Assembly (NCBI RefSeq): GCF_000485595.1
Contig: NW_014577209.1
Location: 144,128-167,239 of the forward strand
Length of the DNA: 23,112 bases
Reading direction: 5' to 3'
DNA from: Priapulus caudatus
Lineage: Eukaryota; Priapulida; Priapulimorpha; Priapulimorphida; Priapulidae
Under the pieces are notes generated by a model, which saw nothing but the letters and a program-made list of their open reading frames with translations, made no database searches and was not told the DNA's origin. The position numbers and the translations under genes are program-made. Position 1 is the stretch's first letter, and each line of letters starts with the position of its first letter. This document shows, piece by piece, positions 1 through 9,187 of the stretch.

Positions 1-1416
1 TGTGTTTCGCTTCCATATTTTGCATTTGGTTGTATGTCTGTTTTTTTGTTTAATTGTTAGATTTTATTTGTGTGTATATCATACAGGCTTGGGCATTTAA
101 CGCGGCATTTCTGAAATTAAAATATCAGCATGTGTCCACTCTGGGCTGCGGTAAAGCTGCAGGGTATCTGGTAATAATTGCGTGTTGGTACGGCCGCGCT
201 CGTGGTCAGTTTAAGGCGCCCCGCGCGACACTAGTGCGCGAAGTTACTAGCTAAACAATGCGGACTCGCGTAGCTATACTTGACGTGCTTTAAGTAGTGG
301 CGCTTTGGGGCAGTGCTTTGGTGGGCATTCCAGGGGGGCCGGGACATCGTGATCCCGTAAAGCACCTAGGCGACCTGCTTCATCCCCGCGCCGTGTTCAT
401 CTACATGGTGATTCGTTTCTTCCCTCCTGCCTCGAACTCCGTCGATTTCGGGGGTATCCTTTTTATTGGCTTATGCACAGGGGATCTAGATAACCTGGGA
501 ATCAGATCATAGCGAGGTCGGCTTTTCCTTTGCACTTAAAGCCCTGGACCATATATAGGGTTAAGCGCCAGCTATGGTGCTGGAAAGATTTCAGCGTCAG
601 CTGGGCTTTGGGGTGTGTCTTGGCGCTAGGCACGGTCGTTTCGTAGCTGGGCAAACGTTTTCGCGCTGTTGTAAACACGCGAACCTGCTTAAACCCGATG
701 TAACATGTTGCAGGAATCACTCAACATGCGTCATATCCTCATATCATAAGGTATTTAAGTACTTAATAATGATACACTCCTTACAACCATGACTCAGTCG
801 AGTAAAAGAGACCACCTTCGCGCGTTCATTGTTAAGCGACTAGATCAAAAATTCCACGTGCACACCCTGACTGCCACCTACTCATGAGATCTCCAGCAGC
901 CGGTCAGCGCTACTACGGAATCTCTCGCTACAGCATGGTCTGCTCCACACACCTATAACGCCATACGGCTCCTTCCGCGCCCGGAACAGGCCACCGTCTC
1001 CTAATGACGACCGCGAATATTCTTACTGCTTCCGAAACATTTATTACTGGAGCGCCCCCCTTATTACCCGTCCGATCGACAAACCTCACGGAGGCAGGCG
1101 AGCAATTAATATATTCCCGATGGTTCATTGCAACATATCCACCGATAGACTACGGACACACTTCCGTCACCTCTCGCACGAATCGGGCCTATCCCTGGCG
1201 AGGGGACGGGCGAAGAATAAGTGAGAAGGCGAGGCAGCAACGGTGTGCATTATATAATTGGGTCGGCGTGCGATACGTGTTATCATGAAGTGAAATCACA
1301 AAGTATGCTCGGGTGTACGGTCTACCAACAAACTGACGTCGAGCGCGACATGAGCGCGATGCAATGTACGGAAGAGCTGTGTTCAGCAGCGGGATCTGTT
1401 CCGGCGGTCTCTGCTG
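1..1416. other. No recognisable gene
   Basis: Unique mixed-composition sequence. Open frames on both strands stay under about 95 codons and none shows a familiar domain. A short frame near 120-180 reads C-G-K-A-A-G, the same six residues seen in the reverse-transcriptase-like fragment at 7995, but the similarity does not extend, so I do not call it. No RNA gene or convincing repeat was seen. Confidence 0.6.
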
Positions 1417-1635
1417 CTCTCTCGTCTTTCTCTCTCTCTCTGCGCTTTCCTTTTTCTTTTTCTTTCTGCGACGATCTCATCTCTCTTCTGTTTCTGCTGC
1501 TTTCTTTCACTTTCTTTCTAACTCGCTCTCTCGGGGCAGAGCGCTGGCGCCATCTCTCTTTCTCTACTCATCTCCTTCTCTCTTTCTCTCTCTTGCTGCT
1601 CATTTTCTCATCTTCTCTCTCTCTCATGCCGCCTT
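1417..1635. repeat. Degenerate CT-rich polypyrimidine tract
   Basis: The plus strand is almost entirely C and T, made of imperfect CTCT runs interrupted by short TTTC and GCG blocks. Frames through it encode only Ser/Leu/Phe-rich low complexity on one strand and Glu/Arg/Lys-rich on the other, so they are not genes. The many interruptions suggest an old, decayed microsatellite or an error-rich consensus. Confidence 0.85.
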
Positions 1636-2572
1636 GAACTTGGGGGCAGTTATCTTTCCGGGGAAGTCCCTCTGATACTTTTTGCATACAGCTCCTTGGC
1701 CTTTGGATCGGGGCTTGGGTCTCGTCTTGTTTTACCGTCTCCTGACTGGTTTCATATTCCAGTACTACGCATATCAACTTCGTGTCCGGCATCAGAAGCC
1801 TTCCGTATATCAACAGGAAATGTATTGCAATAAACGACTAGACCACCTATACCCCAACCCTAAGACCCTAATAACCCTATAAGCACTATTACATGTACTT
1901 ACTACACCGACTCGACTATCTCTATACCTACTTCCATATGATATTCCTCTCATCTTTCTCTCGCTCACTCTCTCTAACCATAACCCCCGCAACTCCTCTC
2001 TCTCATGGCCATACATCATTGCGGCTGCTCCTGGCTGTCGCGTCAACTTTCTTAACCCCAGCTTGCTCTATGCATCCACTCTGTAGGGCTGCGCTTACCT
2101 CTTTGTCTGCTGTGTTTTCTCGCTCTTCCTCTTCTCCTCGTCCCCAAACTATCTACCCTACTGGGCGGTTCTTAAACTACTTTAGAAATAGTTATTAGGT
2201 TTAATGCTCATTTCACTTTTAGCTACTATCTATGTATAAGGTGACAATTTATATAATCTCTACAATTTGCTTATACCTATTCATTAACGCTACTAGTACT
2301 TTAATATTTGGACCAATATATGTTATTATTATCTTGTTCATTTGTACATTCTACTTATTTATTATTAGTACTAGAGCTATTATTATTTGTTTTATTTAGT
2401 TTATCTATACTATTAAATGGGTCTAGGAATAGCCACTGGGACTTCGATCGTTGAGTAACGGGCGGCTTAAATGCTTACCAGGTTCTTAATGCTGATGGGG
2501 GGAGGGGCGATTGTAATATTATTTTATATCGCGCTTCAATTCATCGAAGCATCACCGTAGTAAATTAAAATG
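1636..2572. other. No recognisable gene; includes telomere-like scrap
   Basis: Mostly unique. At about 1854-1878 three imperfect units of the type ACCCTA follow each other, resembling a very short degenerate interstitial telomere-type repeat. CT-rich patches lie near 1949-2004 and 2105-2140. From 2200 to 2410 the DNA is AT-rich with no open frame of note. Confidence 0.5.
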
Positions 2573-2673
2573 AATACCTATATGAGGATCAGGATGTGAG
2601 CTCATGTCTCTGAGTATGAGTTATTGGTGATTATCTCTCCGACTCATTAATTATAGATCCTCAGTGAGGTATT
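2573..2673. other. Imperfect hairpin, 15 paired bases
   Basis: The left arm 2573-2590 (AATACCT, 3-nt internal loop, TGAGGATC) pairs with the right arm 2656-2673 (GATCCTCA, 3-nt internal loop, AGGTATT), leaving a 65-nt loop. The paired blocks are 7 and 8 bp and perfect. It could be the base of a structured RNA, a small inverted-repeat element or chance. No flanking duplication was found. Confidence 0.45.
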
Positions 2674-3021
2674 ATAGGGCTATGAACACACCCTTGATAA
2701 ACGTTTGACTGTCAACGTACAGATTAATTGGTGTTAACACAAGATCTATATTTGGGTGCCTATACGTGAAAGTTTATATCCACTATCTGATGTATGTGTC
2801 TGTGTAAAGTGTGTAAGGTTAGGGCTTCATTATTTGGCATGTAGGAATACCGGGCCAGCAAATCTACGCAGGACAAAGAAGGAGTTAGGCGATGGTCAAA
2901 GCTAAGGCGCCCGTGAAGTGGGCATTTCTGCCGGATATAAGGATTGTTCTGCTCGCTCCGCGTGGGGGAGCGGCGTTCCGCGTGAGTTTCGCGCTAGAGC
3001 CCTGTTGTGGGCCGTCCGCCT
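2674..3021. other. No recognisable gene
   Basis: Unique sequence with no open frame beyond about 70 codons that resembles a protein. The frame starting at 2892 runs into the trinucleotide tract that follows and is not supported. Confidence 0.5.
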
Positions 3022-3093
3022 CGTCGTCGACGTGCTGTCGTTGCTTGTCGTCGTCGCGTCGTCGCTCCGTCGTCGTCGTCTCGTCTGGCGAGT
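3022..3093. repeat. GTC/CGT-rich trinucleotide tract
   Basis: Imperfect repetition of GTC/CGT triplets with interruptions. In the overlapping frames it encodes Ser- or Arg/Leu-rich low complexity. It is CpG-dense compared with its neighbours, which are AT-rich. Confidence 0.8.
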
Positions 3094-3740
3094 TCGCTCT
3101 CCTTTAGGATGTCTGAGGCAAAAGTAAATATTTTCTCATTTCATCATTTTAATATTGTTTCCGGAGCATAACTAAATTAAGGCGTGCCTGTAAAATATCA
3201 GAGAACATAAATAGAGATACAATTCATCATACTCCATGACATTAATCACCATTCTCTCTTTCATCTTCATTCGTACTCTGTATTAATATTCATTCTATAT
3301 ATCCAACTATATCTATAATAATCAATTACTGCTATATCAAATACATTCTTTTACTCCACCTGCCATCTCTCAGCCTATACATTGCGTCCACTCTCGCGAT
3401 TCTTATAGTTGTTCTTTTCCGACCTGTTCATATTTTCTTGCACATTTTTGAGGACGTGATGTCAAAAAAACTCAACTCTCATCAGAACATACTGTGTCCA
3501 GGCCTGCTTCATTGGCTCATCTTACAATCGCATTCATATGGGCCACGGTTCACACGATGCGCTAAGGACTTCTGGGATATTGAGGGTGTCGAGTGCGCAA
3601 AACATTCTAGAACCTCATGTCTGCATATTCACATAGAGTAGGGCTGCACTGTCAGGCCAACATTCATGAACATGGCGTCTCACAAGGTATAACTCTTCTT
3701 TTCTGCCGCGTTATCAGATTAAAAACACACAACGTCACAG
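3094..3740. other. No recognisable gene
   Basis: AT-rich sequence with a pyrimidine-leaning plus strand between about 3230 and 3420. No gene, RNA or convincing repeat was recognised. Confidence 0.5.
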
Positions 3741-4278
3741 GCACAGGCACTTGAACCTGAAGGCGTTTCAATAAAATATAATGTACTAAATAGCGAAATT
3801 ATTTACTTAGTACATTAAATTTCTTAATGTCTCTCTAATACTTATAGGCCTACTCTCTTTTGCACCTATTATCTCTCGCCCGATAGTTTCTACATTGCAT
3901 TACCATGGGCAGCCATTGCGCTCTCAGCGGCGCTCGACATGTTGCAACGCTGCACTAATACATAATATAGGAGTAAGCTCGATTCTCTTAACCGTATTCA
4001 TTTGTGCAACGCGTGGCAACAGTCGCGCCGGGCGACGAGCGAATGGCTGCCGCGGCAATGACCTAATGGCAAATGGTAGGAAACTATCGCGATAATACGG
4101 TGAAGAGAGTAGGTCCATAGTAAATAGAAAGAAAACAAAAAGAATAAAGAAAAAAAAGAAAAAGTTTAAAAAAGTTTTCAACCCATTAAAATTTTGTACT
4201 AAGTAAATAGATTTCGATTTAGTTAGCCGATTATAATTGTTATTGAACGCTTCAAGCTGCCATGTGGTGCACAGGCAC
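3741..4278. mobile_element. Foldback-like DNA element with long inverted arms
   Basis: The left arm (about 3751-3953) and right arm (about 4006-4268) are inverted copies of each other along almost their whole length, separated by a 52-bp loop. Exact shared blocks include ATTTACTTAGTACA (3801-3814, inverted at 4195-4208), CCTACTCTCTT, GATAGTTTC and GGCAGCCATT. The decamer GCACAGGCAC lies directly outside both ends in the same orientation (3741-3750 and 4269-4278), as a target-site duplication would. Long inverted arms with a 9-10 bp duplication are known in Foldback and Mutator-like elements. No transposase frame is present, so the element would be non-autonomous. The superfamily is inferred only from duplication length. 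The right arm carries an A-rich insertion (about 4128-4180) absent from the left. Confidence 0.65.
3781..3815. other. Small hairpin inside left arm of the foldback element
   Basis: ATGTACTA (3781-3788) and TAGTACAT (3808-3815) form a perfect 8-bp stem around a 19-nt loop. It is a secondary palindrome nested in the larger inverted repeat. Confidence 0.5.
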
Positions 4279-4569
4279 GTTCTCCTGAACGTCTGCAATA
4301 AAAAAAAAAAATGCGGCTTAGTGGCTGACGGCGTCCGGAACGGCGTCGGCCCTAGCCTCCAGGGCTAGGCATTTCCTGCCGGAAATCCAGCTCACAGACA
4401 GTGATCCGCCTCGCGAATCTCACGCGTACACGCATGATTGGCGTTCTTTAATTTCGTCCTCGAACACGACTTCTGCTGATTGCCGTGCACAAACTATAAA
4501 CAATAATATCAAATATGATATGCACTGCAGGCCGGGTTGCTCGTCCTATGGCGCCTTCTTCTCATTTCC
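4279..4569. other. No recognisable gene; small GC hairpin
   Basis: Unique sequence after a 13-nt A run. CCTAGCC (4351-4357) and GGCTAGG (4363-4369) make a perfect 7-bp stem with a 5-nt loop. No gene was seen. Confidence 0.45.
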
Positions 4570-4866
4570 CGTTCTCCTTTCCGTCCTTCCTTCACGCTCC
4601 TGCCTCTCTCTCCTCTCCTCTCTCTGCTTTCCACACACACGGCCACGCTCTATTTATTTCACCATCACAGAGCTCTAAGGCTCTCTCTCTGCTCACACAC
4701 ACACGTGCGGCGCCACGACACACACAGTTCTTTCTCTCGTCTCTCTTCTTCTCTCCCCCTGCACACAGCAACACCCACACACTCACAGCATGCATCACAC
4801 CCACACACACACCACGCACACCGTAACACACACACAACACTCCTAGCTCTCTCTCATCGCAGCACA
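4570..4866. repeat. Compound CT-rich then CA-rich microsatellite
   Basis: A CT-rich pyrimidine tract (about 4570-4630) grades into interrupted CA-rich blocks, with CT patches in between, up to about 4866. The overlapping frames of 100-145 codons on both strands are Ser/His/Thr/Pro-rich or Cys/Val-rich and come from the repeat. Confidence 0.85.
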
Positions 4867-6331
4867 CCCGGGACCACACTCGGGGGGTCGGGGCAATCAG
4901 CAGGCGTACGCTTTTGCGCAAATCACTGCGTGTAACGTCTGTTGCACAGATCACTGTGTGAGATGGTAATGTCGCGGATGCGTAGCCTAGCGGCTCACTC
5001 GTCGCGGAACCAGTCGCCTTCGTAGCCACGGCTGCCTAGAAAAAAAAAGGTAAATAAACCACAAAATGCCATTTACTAACGCCAAGTGCTAATGTTTCTA
5101 TACTAGCTATTTCGGCTCTATAATTCTACCTAGCTAAATGCGCGGTCAAAATCTTATGACTCATCTTCTGCAAGCACAAGGTAGCCATTTTCTTTCGCGT
5201 TCCTACAGCCTATCGTCTCTCCTATTAGCACAGCACCGCGTAAGTTGCCTGGCAAGGAGCTTATAGAACATTTTAACGCCAAGGTTTCGTAACTGCACCT
5301 GTCGCCGCTTTCTTCTCTCGCCAATGCTTCACGAAAAAATGGCTGCCACAGAAACTGCAGAATGATCGGGCTTTTCAACACCTATTATCTACATGGAGCA
5401 TCTCACCTATCTTTGAACTACTCCGCCAACTTAGTCTTTTACACCCTGTATTTATGCATCTTTTTCGGCTCAATAGTGCTAGCACTACTCACTGCGTTCT
5501 CGTTTCCAAAATGCTGTTGTGTAGCAACGCGTGACGTTACCTCGAAACTGTAACTAGGCGGGCATCATAAGCTGCCCATGTGTTTTGTCTACATTTTCGG
5601 GGTGACCGTACACGAGTGTACCAACAACATTTCAAATGCCAAACGCAAGTAGTGCTTAGCACTTGAGGAATAAATGCAGTAGTACATGCTGTAAAGTTGT
5701 GAATAGATGTTCCATATCAGATTAGGTGAGATCGTCTAATTTCAGATAAATAATTCTGTTAAAAAGCGGCGCGAGATCATTCTTTCGAGTGGAATCGCCA
5801 TTGGGGACAGTGGGCATCGTAGCGGTTAACTGGGTCAATACAAATGTCTCTTCTCCCTAGAGCCTTGAAGGGCAAACTGTACAGCGCTATACGTACTTAG
5901 AGCTAACCGCCATCGGGTCTTCTCGTCAGTCTCTCGCTTCTCTCAACGGCTAGCTGCCTGCGCTGCCGACTGACGAACATAAATATATAATCCAGGTACG
6001 GAAAGTAGTCCTGGCCAAAATTAGCATGGCTGTAAATTTTACATAAACTGCGCAACAGAGCGCGAACGCGAGAATTTCGTCAAGCTTTGTGTGATTTTAC
6101 GCGTGACACAGCTCGGTCTTCGAATTCAGCAGACAGTATGTTTTCATAAACAAGTGAACACTGTTTCTCTTCAAAATAGAAAGCAAGGAGGATCTGAGTA
6201 AGGATGGTTGAATATTTGTGTCTCTGTATTCGTATGGAATCAACTCGTGGCATGTCCGAGCGATATTTCGGGCAGCAAACACTTTCCTAGGCCTGCCTAT
6301 ATATTTGATGTGTCAGTGTGGCAGCAGGCTA
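4867..6331. other. No recognisable gene
   Basis: Unique sequence. A 75-codon minus frame (5154-5381) and a 63-codon hydrophobic plus frame (5362-5553) overlap slightly, but neither resembles a known family. A perfect 14-bp palindrome TAGTGCTAGCACTA lies at 5474-5487. CT-rich patches occur near 5925-5945. No RNA gene was seen. Confidence 0.5.
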
Positions 6332-6445
6332 GCGTGGCGGCGGTCCAGCGCTTTTGTTTGGCAAGAGAATTGAGGTTACTATTTCTGGCAACGGCATTTA
6401 CAGGAATTGTCGGGCAATACATAGGTGAAAGAGAGTAGAGAAACA
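6332..6445 (-). repeat. Diverged solo copy of the foldback element's inner arm
   Basis: Read on the minus strand this begins CTACTCTCTTTCACCTAT and ends in GCCGCCACGC. It follows the same order of blocks as 3847-3950 and the inverted copy 4006-4113 (CTACTCTCTT, CACC, a TGCCRTTGCC-like block, then GCCACGC). By eye identity is well below that of the two arms to each other. The outer parts of the arms (3751-3840) are not found here. This suggests the inner arm is itself a dispersed repeat. Confidence 0.4.
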
Positions 6446-6460
6446 TAAGACTTTGCGTTA

Positions 6461-7430
6461 GGTGCGATGTCTTTATGATCTGATTTATATATCGAAAATC
6501 GATCGATTATATGTTTCAAATTCGATAATCGATTATGAAAAAACAAAAATATATTATATATCGCGCCGTGCCGGAAAAAAAACTACGCATAAACATAACT
6601 AAACAAGTTGTTCTGAACTGTTAACTCACGATGAGTCTCACAGCTTGCCACGGAGTGGGAGGAGGTAGTGCGAGCGGAGGAGTCCTGGCAGGCTCGGCCA
6701 TTGTCAGAACATGCACACAAGTTAATGCTTTAACATTATGCCAATGTTAATGTTAAGCGATAACACTTACGACTAATTGTTTAATAGCTCCCAGAAGTAC
6801 GTTGAGCTCAGAGAACACATCGTAGTGCTTATTTCGTACAGCAAACTCATATAACAGGAACTTTGCATAATCGATCATCCAAAAATTCAATCATACACAT
6901 TCTATTGTAGGCATGCACATCGGTAATTTATGCATATTTATGATGGCTTAACACCAACATATAAATAATTTTGATGAAAAAATGACGTGGTCATTTGACG
7001 TGGTAACGCACTGCCTAACACTATTAGCACACAACTAAACTAACTTCTATCTCTTATCTATAATAAGAATCAACTCTTTTCGATCATGTTTCGTTTTCTC
7101 TCTAACAACTCTTCAAATGTTTTAATAAAGGTGCATTTAAACGATTTGCTTTTTATTGCTAAATACTGGTATACGGAAAACCAGACATTGATATAGCATA
7201 CAGCCAAGCTTGCGACAGAGTTATTTATACATGACATAACAACATGATTAATCATTGATATTTGGGCAATGTGTAAATTGTATAATACCAAAGTAAGATT
7301 AAATTAAATGCTACTGCTTTATACTTGGAACGCGATTATCCGAATTACTAATCGCATTATCGATCGTGTTAAGGGGGGTAAACCGAATTAATGCGCATTG
7401 GATGAAATTTCCCAGGGCCAATTCCGTCAT
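6461..7430 (+). mobile_element. Repeat family C, copy 1 (DNA-transposon-like)
   Basis: This is the first of two direct-orientation copies (the second is at 9188-10031). Both start with CGATTAT/ATCGATT-rich subterminal DNA and end with another such block followed by AAATTTCCCAG-type sequence and ATTCC. Shared blocks near the 3' half include AATAAAGG, TTTAAAC, ATACTGGTATA, CATACAGC and TACATGA. Copy 1 contains a perfect 8-bp stem hairpin TTAACATT/AATGTTAA (6730-6750). No transposase frame or target-site duplication was identified. The AATCGATTAT-rich ends remind me of non-autonomous hAT elements, which is only a guess. Confidence 0.5.
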
Positions 7431-7928
7431 GCATCGTAAGACTGTTGTAGTTATAGTCAGATTTCTTATTTATTTAGCCATTATATTTCTATTGAAAGCG
7501 ATCCAACGTGCGGCTGTGCATTGCTACAACAGAGAAGTTGCTGGCCAGCCTCACAGCCTCCTGCAGGCTCAAGTTTAAGAAAGAAGTCATAAGAAACACG
7601 CGAAGCGGGCGCTTTTGCTCTATCCTCTTGTCCTGAAACATTGAGCCTTGGCCTATAGGGCTTGTTGCTCTCCACACCGCTGTTGATTGGAGGATATAAA
7701 ATCACGAATTGCGGTGAACGTTTTCATTTTTCCAAGCTTTTCTGGGCATTTAGTCTATGAGGCAATCACCCGTCAGCCTGGCGCCTACATAACTTTGCCT
7801 AATTAATGTAAGCAAATCGTGCTTAAATATAACTCAAATTTACAGAGATTTATAGCTAAGCATGTTTCTAATAAGCTATAATACTAAGATGTCAGTTTCG
7901 AGACAGCGTTTGCACTGCGTTCTCATTT
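7431..7928. other. Unique spacer, no recognised gene
   Basis: A 74-codon and a 62-codon minus frame overlap here (7481-7705), but neither matches anything I know. A promoter-like motif set is listed separately at 7685-7729. Confidence 0.45.
7685..7729 (+). promoter_or_regulatory. Possible TATA/initiator core promoter
   Basis: An inverted CCAAT (GATTGG, 7685-7690) is followed by TATAAA (7695-7700) and then by TCATTT (7724-7729), which fits the arthropod initiator TCAKTY. The first T of the TATA box is 31 bases before the initiator A (7726), the classical metazoan spacing. The reverse-transcriptase-like fragment lies about 200 bp downstream. All motifs are short, so chance is a serious alternative. 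Confidence 0.2.
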
Positions 7929-8150
7929 TTGCATTTTGTCAGCAGCACTCGAGGCCGCTGCGGTCAGTTTTTTGAAAAACTGCACGGGCCAAAATGTGGT
8001 AAGGCAGCAGGCCCTTATAAGTATTTGTATCATAAAGCCGTGTACCATTATGTAAAAATTGCACTGTCCGTCTTCATCCCTCCAAATATTTTTTCTATGC
8101 ACCTGCGCCAACATATCACTCATTCTGGCCTAAGTACCGCTGGCTGGTGA
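7929..8150 (+). pseudogene. LINE-type reverse transcriptase fragment (degenerate)
   Basis: The frame reads EKL..PKCGKAAGPYKYLYHKA from about residue 16. Non-LTR retrotransposon reverse transcriptases characteristically have a K(x)GKAAGPD motif followed by an E-H-L-K-like block. Here the D is replaced by Y. The following KIALSV, then FSMHLRQHITHS, is in the position where such enzymes have an L-F-N, H-G-Y-L-P and V-x-V-P-L-like stretch, with a probable small frame disturbance between. No catalytic YADD box was found downstream. The frame ends after 73 codons, so at best this is a truncated scrap of a roughly 900-residue protein. The following transposon begins about 70 bp later. Confidence 0.35.
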
Positions 8151-8222
8151 CTGTGGCGGCCGTTGGCGCAATGATTCATAATTCTCTGACTGATTAATTT
8201 ATCAATATAATCTGCTGAGACC

Positions 8223-9181
8223 GATGTTAGCATCAGGCTAATAATACCTAGAGTGCTAAAGCAACGGGAAAAACGGGTTAAATATGTAGTTGGCTTTATT
8301 TCACGGATGCTACATTATTCTACTTTGGGCCTGGCGAGTTCTTCTTTCCGTCTCTTAGAATACCATTTCATGGTATTCTTTTTCGAGCTATTTAAGCAGA
8401 ATTTCCTTGCCTGCCTCTACATCACAAGAACCGAATCTGCGTCTTGCAATCTATCAATACTTCCCCACGGCATCGAGATATCGTCTGCGCTAATTGACCT
8501 CGGCCTCCCACATTGCCTCTTAGCCCGGGTCCTATTGCGATTGGCGCGACATTATATTGCAGCAACGCTCATTCGCCACGCGTCTAAGCATTTTCAGGTA
8601 TTCATATCGGTTTCCGTCACCGTCCCATGTCATAATCTCTGCGCTTGCGAATGGCTGATAATTGATGTCACATGCTTCAAATTCGTACTTGATTTCACTA
8701 CACTGAGTAAGCCTGAGCTGTGTTTGTAAAAACTTGTATGGACCGGCGCTCCATTGCAATAGACGGGCGCATTAGGGCCGATGCTAGAAAGATAATGGAA
8801 GATAGGGCATAGGCGAAGGCATTTTCTCGACCTGTTGCATTAATAAACTTTATTCTACGCGACAAAGCTGAACTTTCACGAAGGCAATGGCTTAGACGCA
8901 GTGGAGTTGCTGAATTATGTGGATTCCAAGCGCGTAAGGCATGTGGGAGGGGAGGTTAGCGAGCGGCCGAATATCTCAGGCCTAGAGTATCGTCTTTGAC
9001 AAGCGTTGGTCTATGTTGTTAAGGAGAGGCAAGGAAATTCTTGCTTAATGGCAATAGCCGATGAATTATTCTGACGACCCGCAGGCAAGTAGAATAATGT
9101 AAGGTGCGTGAAATAGCACTATTTGCCCAGCGTTTTTCACGTTGTAGCACTCTATTGCTATTATTAGCTCTTTGATGTTAG
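8223..9181. mobile_element. Non-autonomous DNA transposon with long inverted repeats (hAT-like TSD)
   Basis: The octamer GATGTTAG occurs directly at both ends (8223-8230 and 9174-9181). Between them lies a 943-bp segment whose ends are inverted copies: about 8231-8600 against about 9173-8880. Exact shared blocks, in the same order, include GCTAATAATA, TAGAGTGCTA, GAAAAACG, ATTTCACG, TACATTATTCTACTT, AGAATTTCCTTGCCT, CTCCCACAT and GCGTCTAAGC. A perfect 8-bp duplication is the signature of hAT (also P) elements. Terminal inverted repeats of this length are unusual for classic hAT. The central 280 bp carries no transposase. The 158-codon plus frame at 8253-8729 runs through one arm and the middle and has no recognised domain, so I do not call it a gene. 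Confidence 0.6.
8357..8379. other. Subterminal hairpin in left arm of the 8223-9181 element
   Basis: AGAATACCA (8357-8365) and TGGTATTCT (8371-8379) form a perfect 9-bp stem with a 5-nt loop. The matching place in the other arm retains AGAATA, TTCAT and GG, then TATT, so a weaker version of the hairpin is visible there. Confidence 0.55.
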
Positions 9182-9187
9182 TGGATG

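Noticed and set aside
120-180. Second C-G-K-A-A-G motif, possible reverse transcriptase
   Set aside because: Similarity is limited to six residues and does not continue on either side.
5362-5553. Small hydrophobic plus frame that could be a membrane peptide
   Set aside because: Only 63 codons, with no signal of expression or conservation visible in the sequence.
8253-8729. 158-codon plus frame
   Set aside because: It crosses one arm and the centre of an inverted-repeat transposon, the reading frame is not kept in the other arm, and no transposase motif is present.
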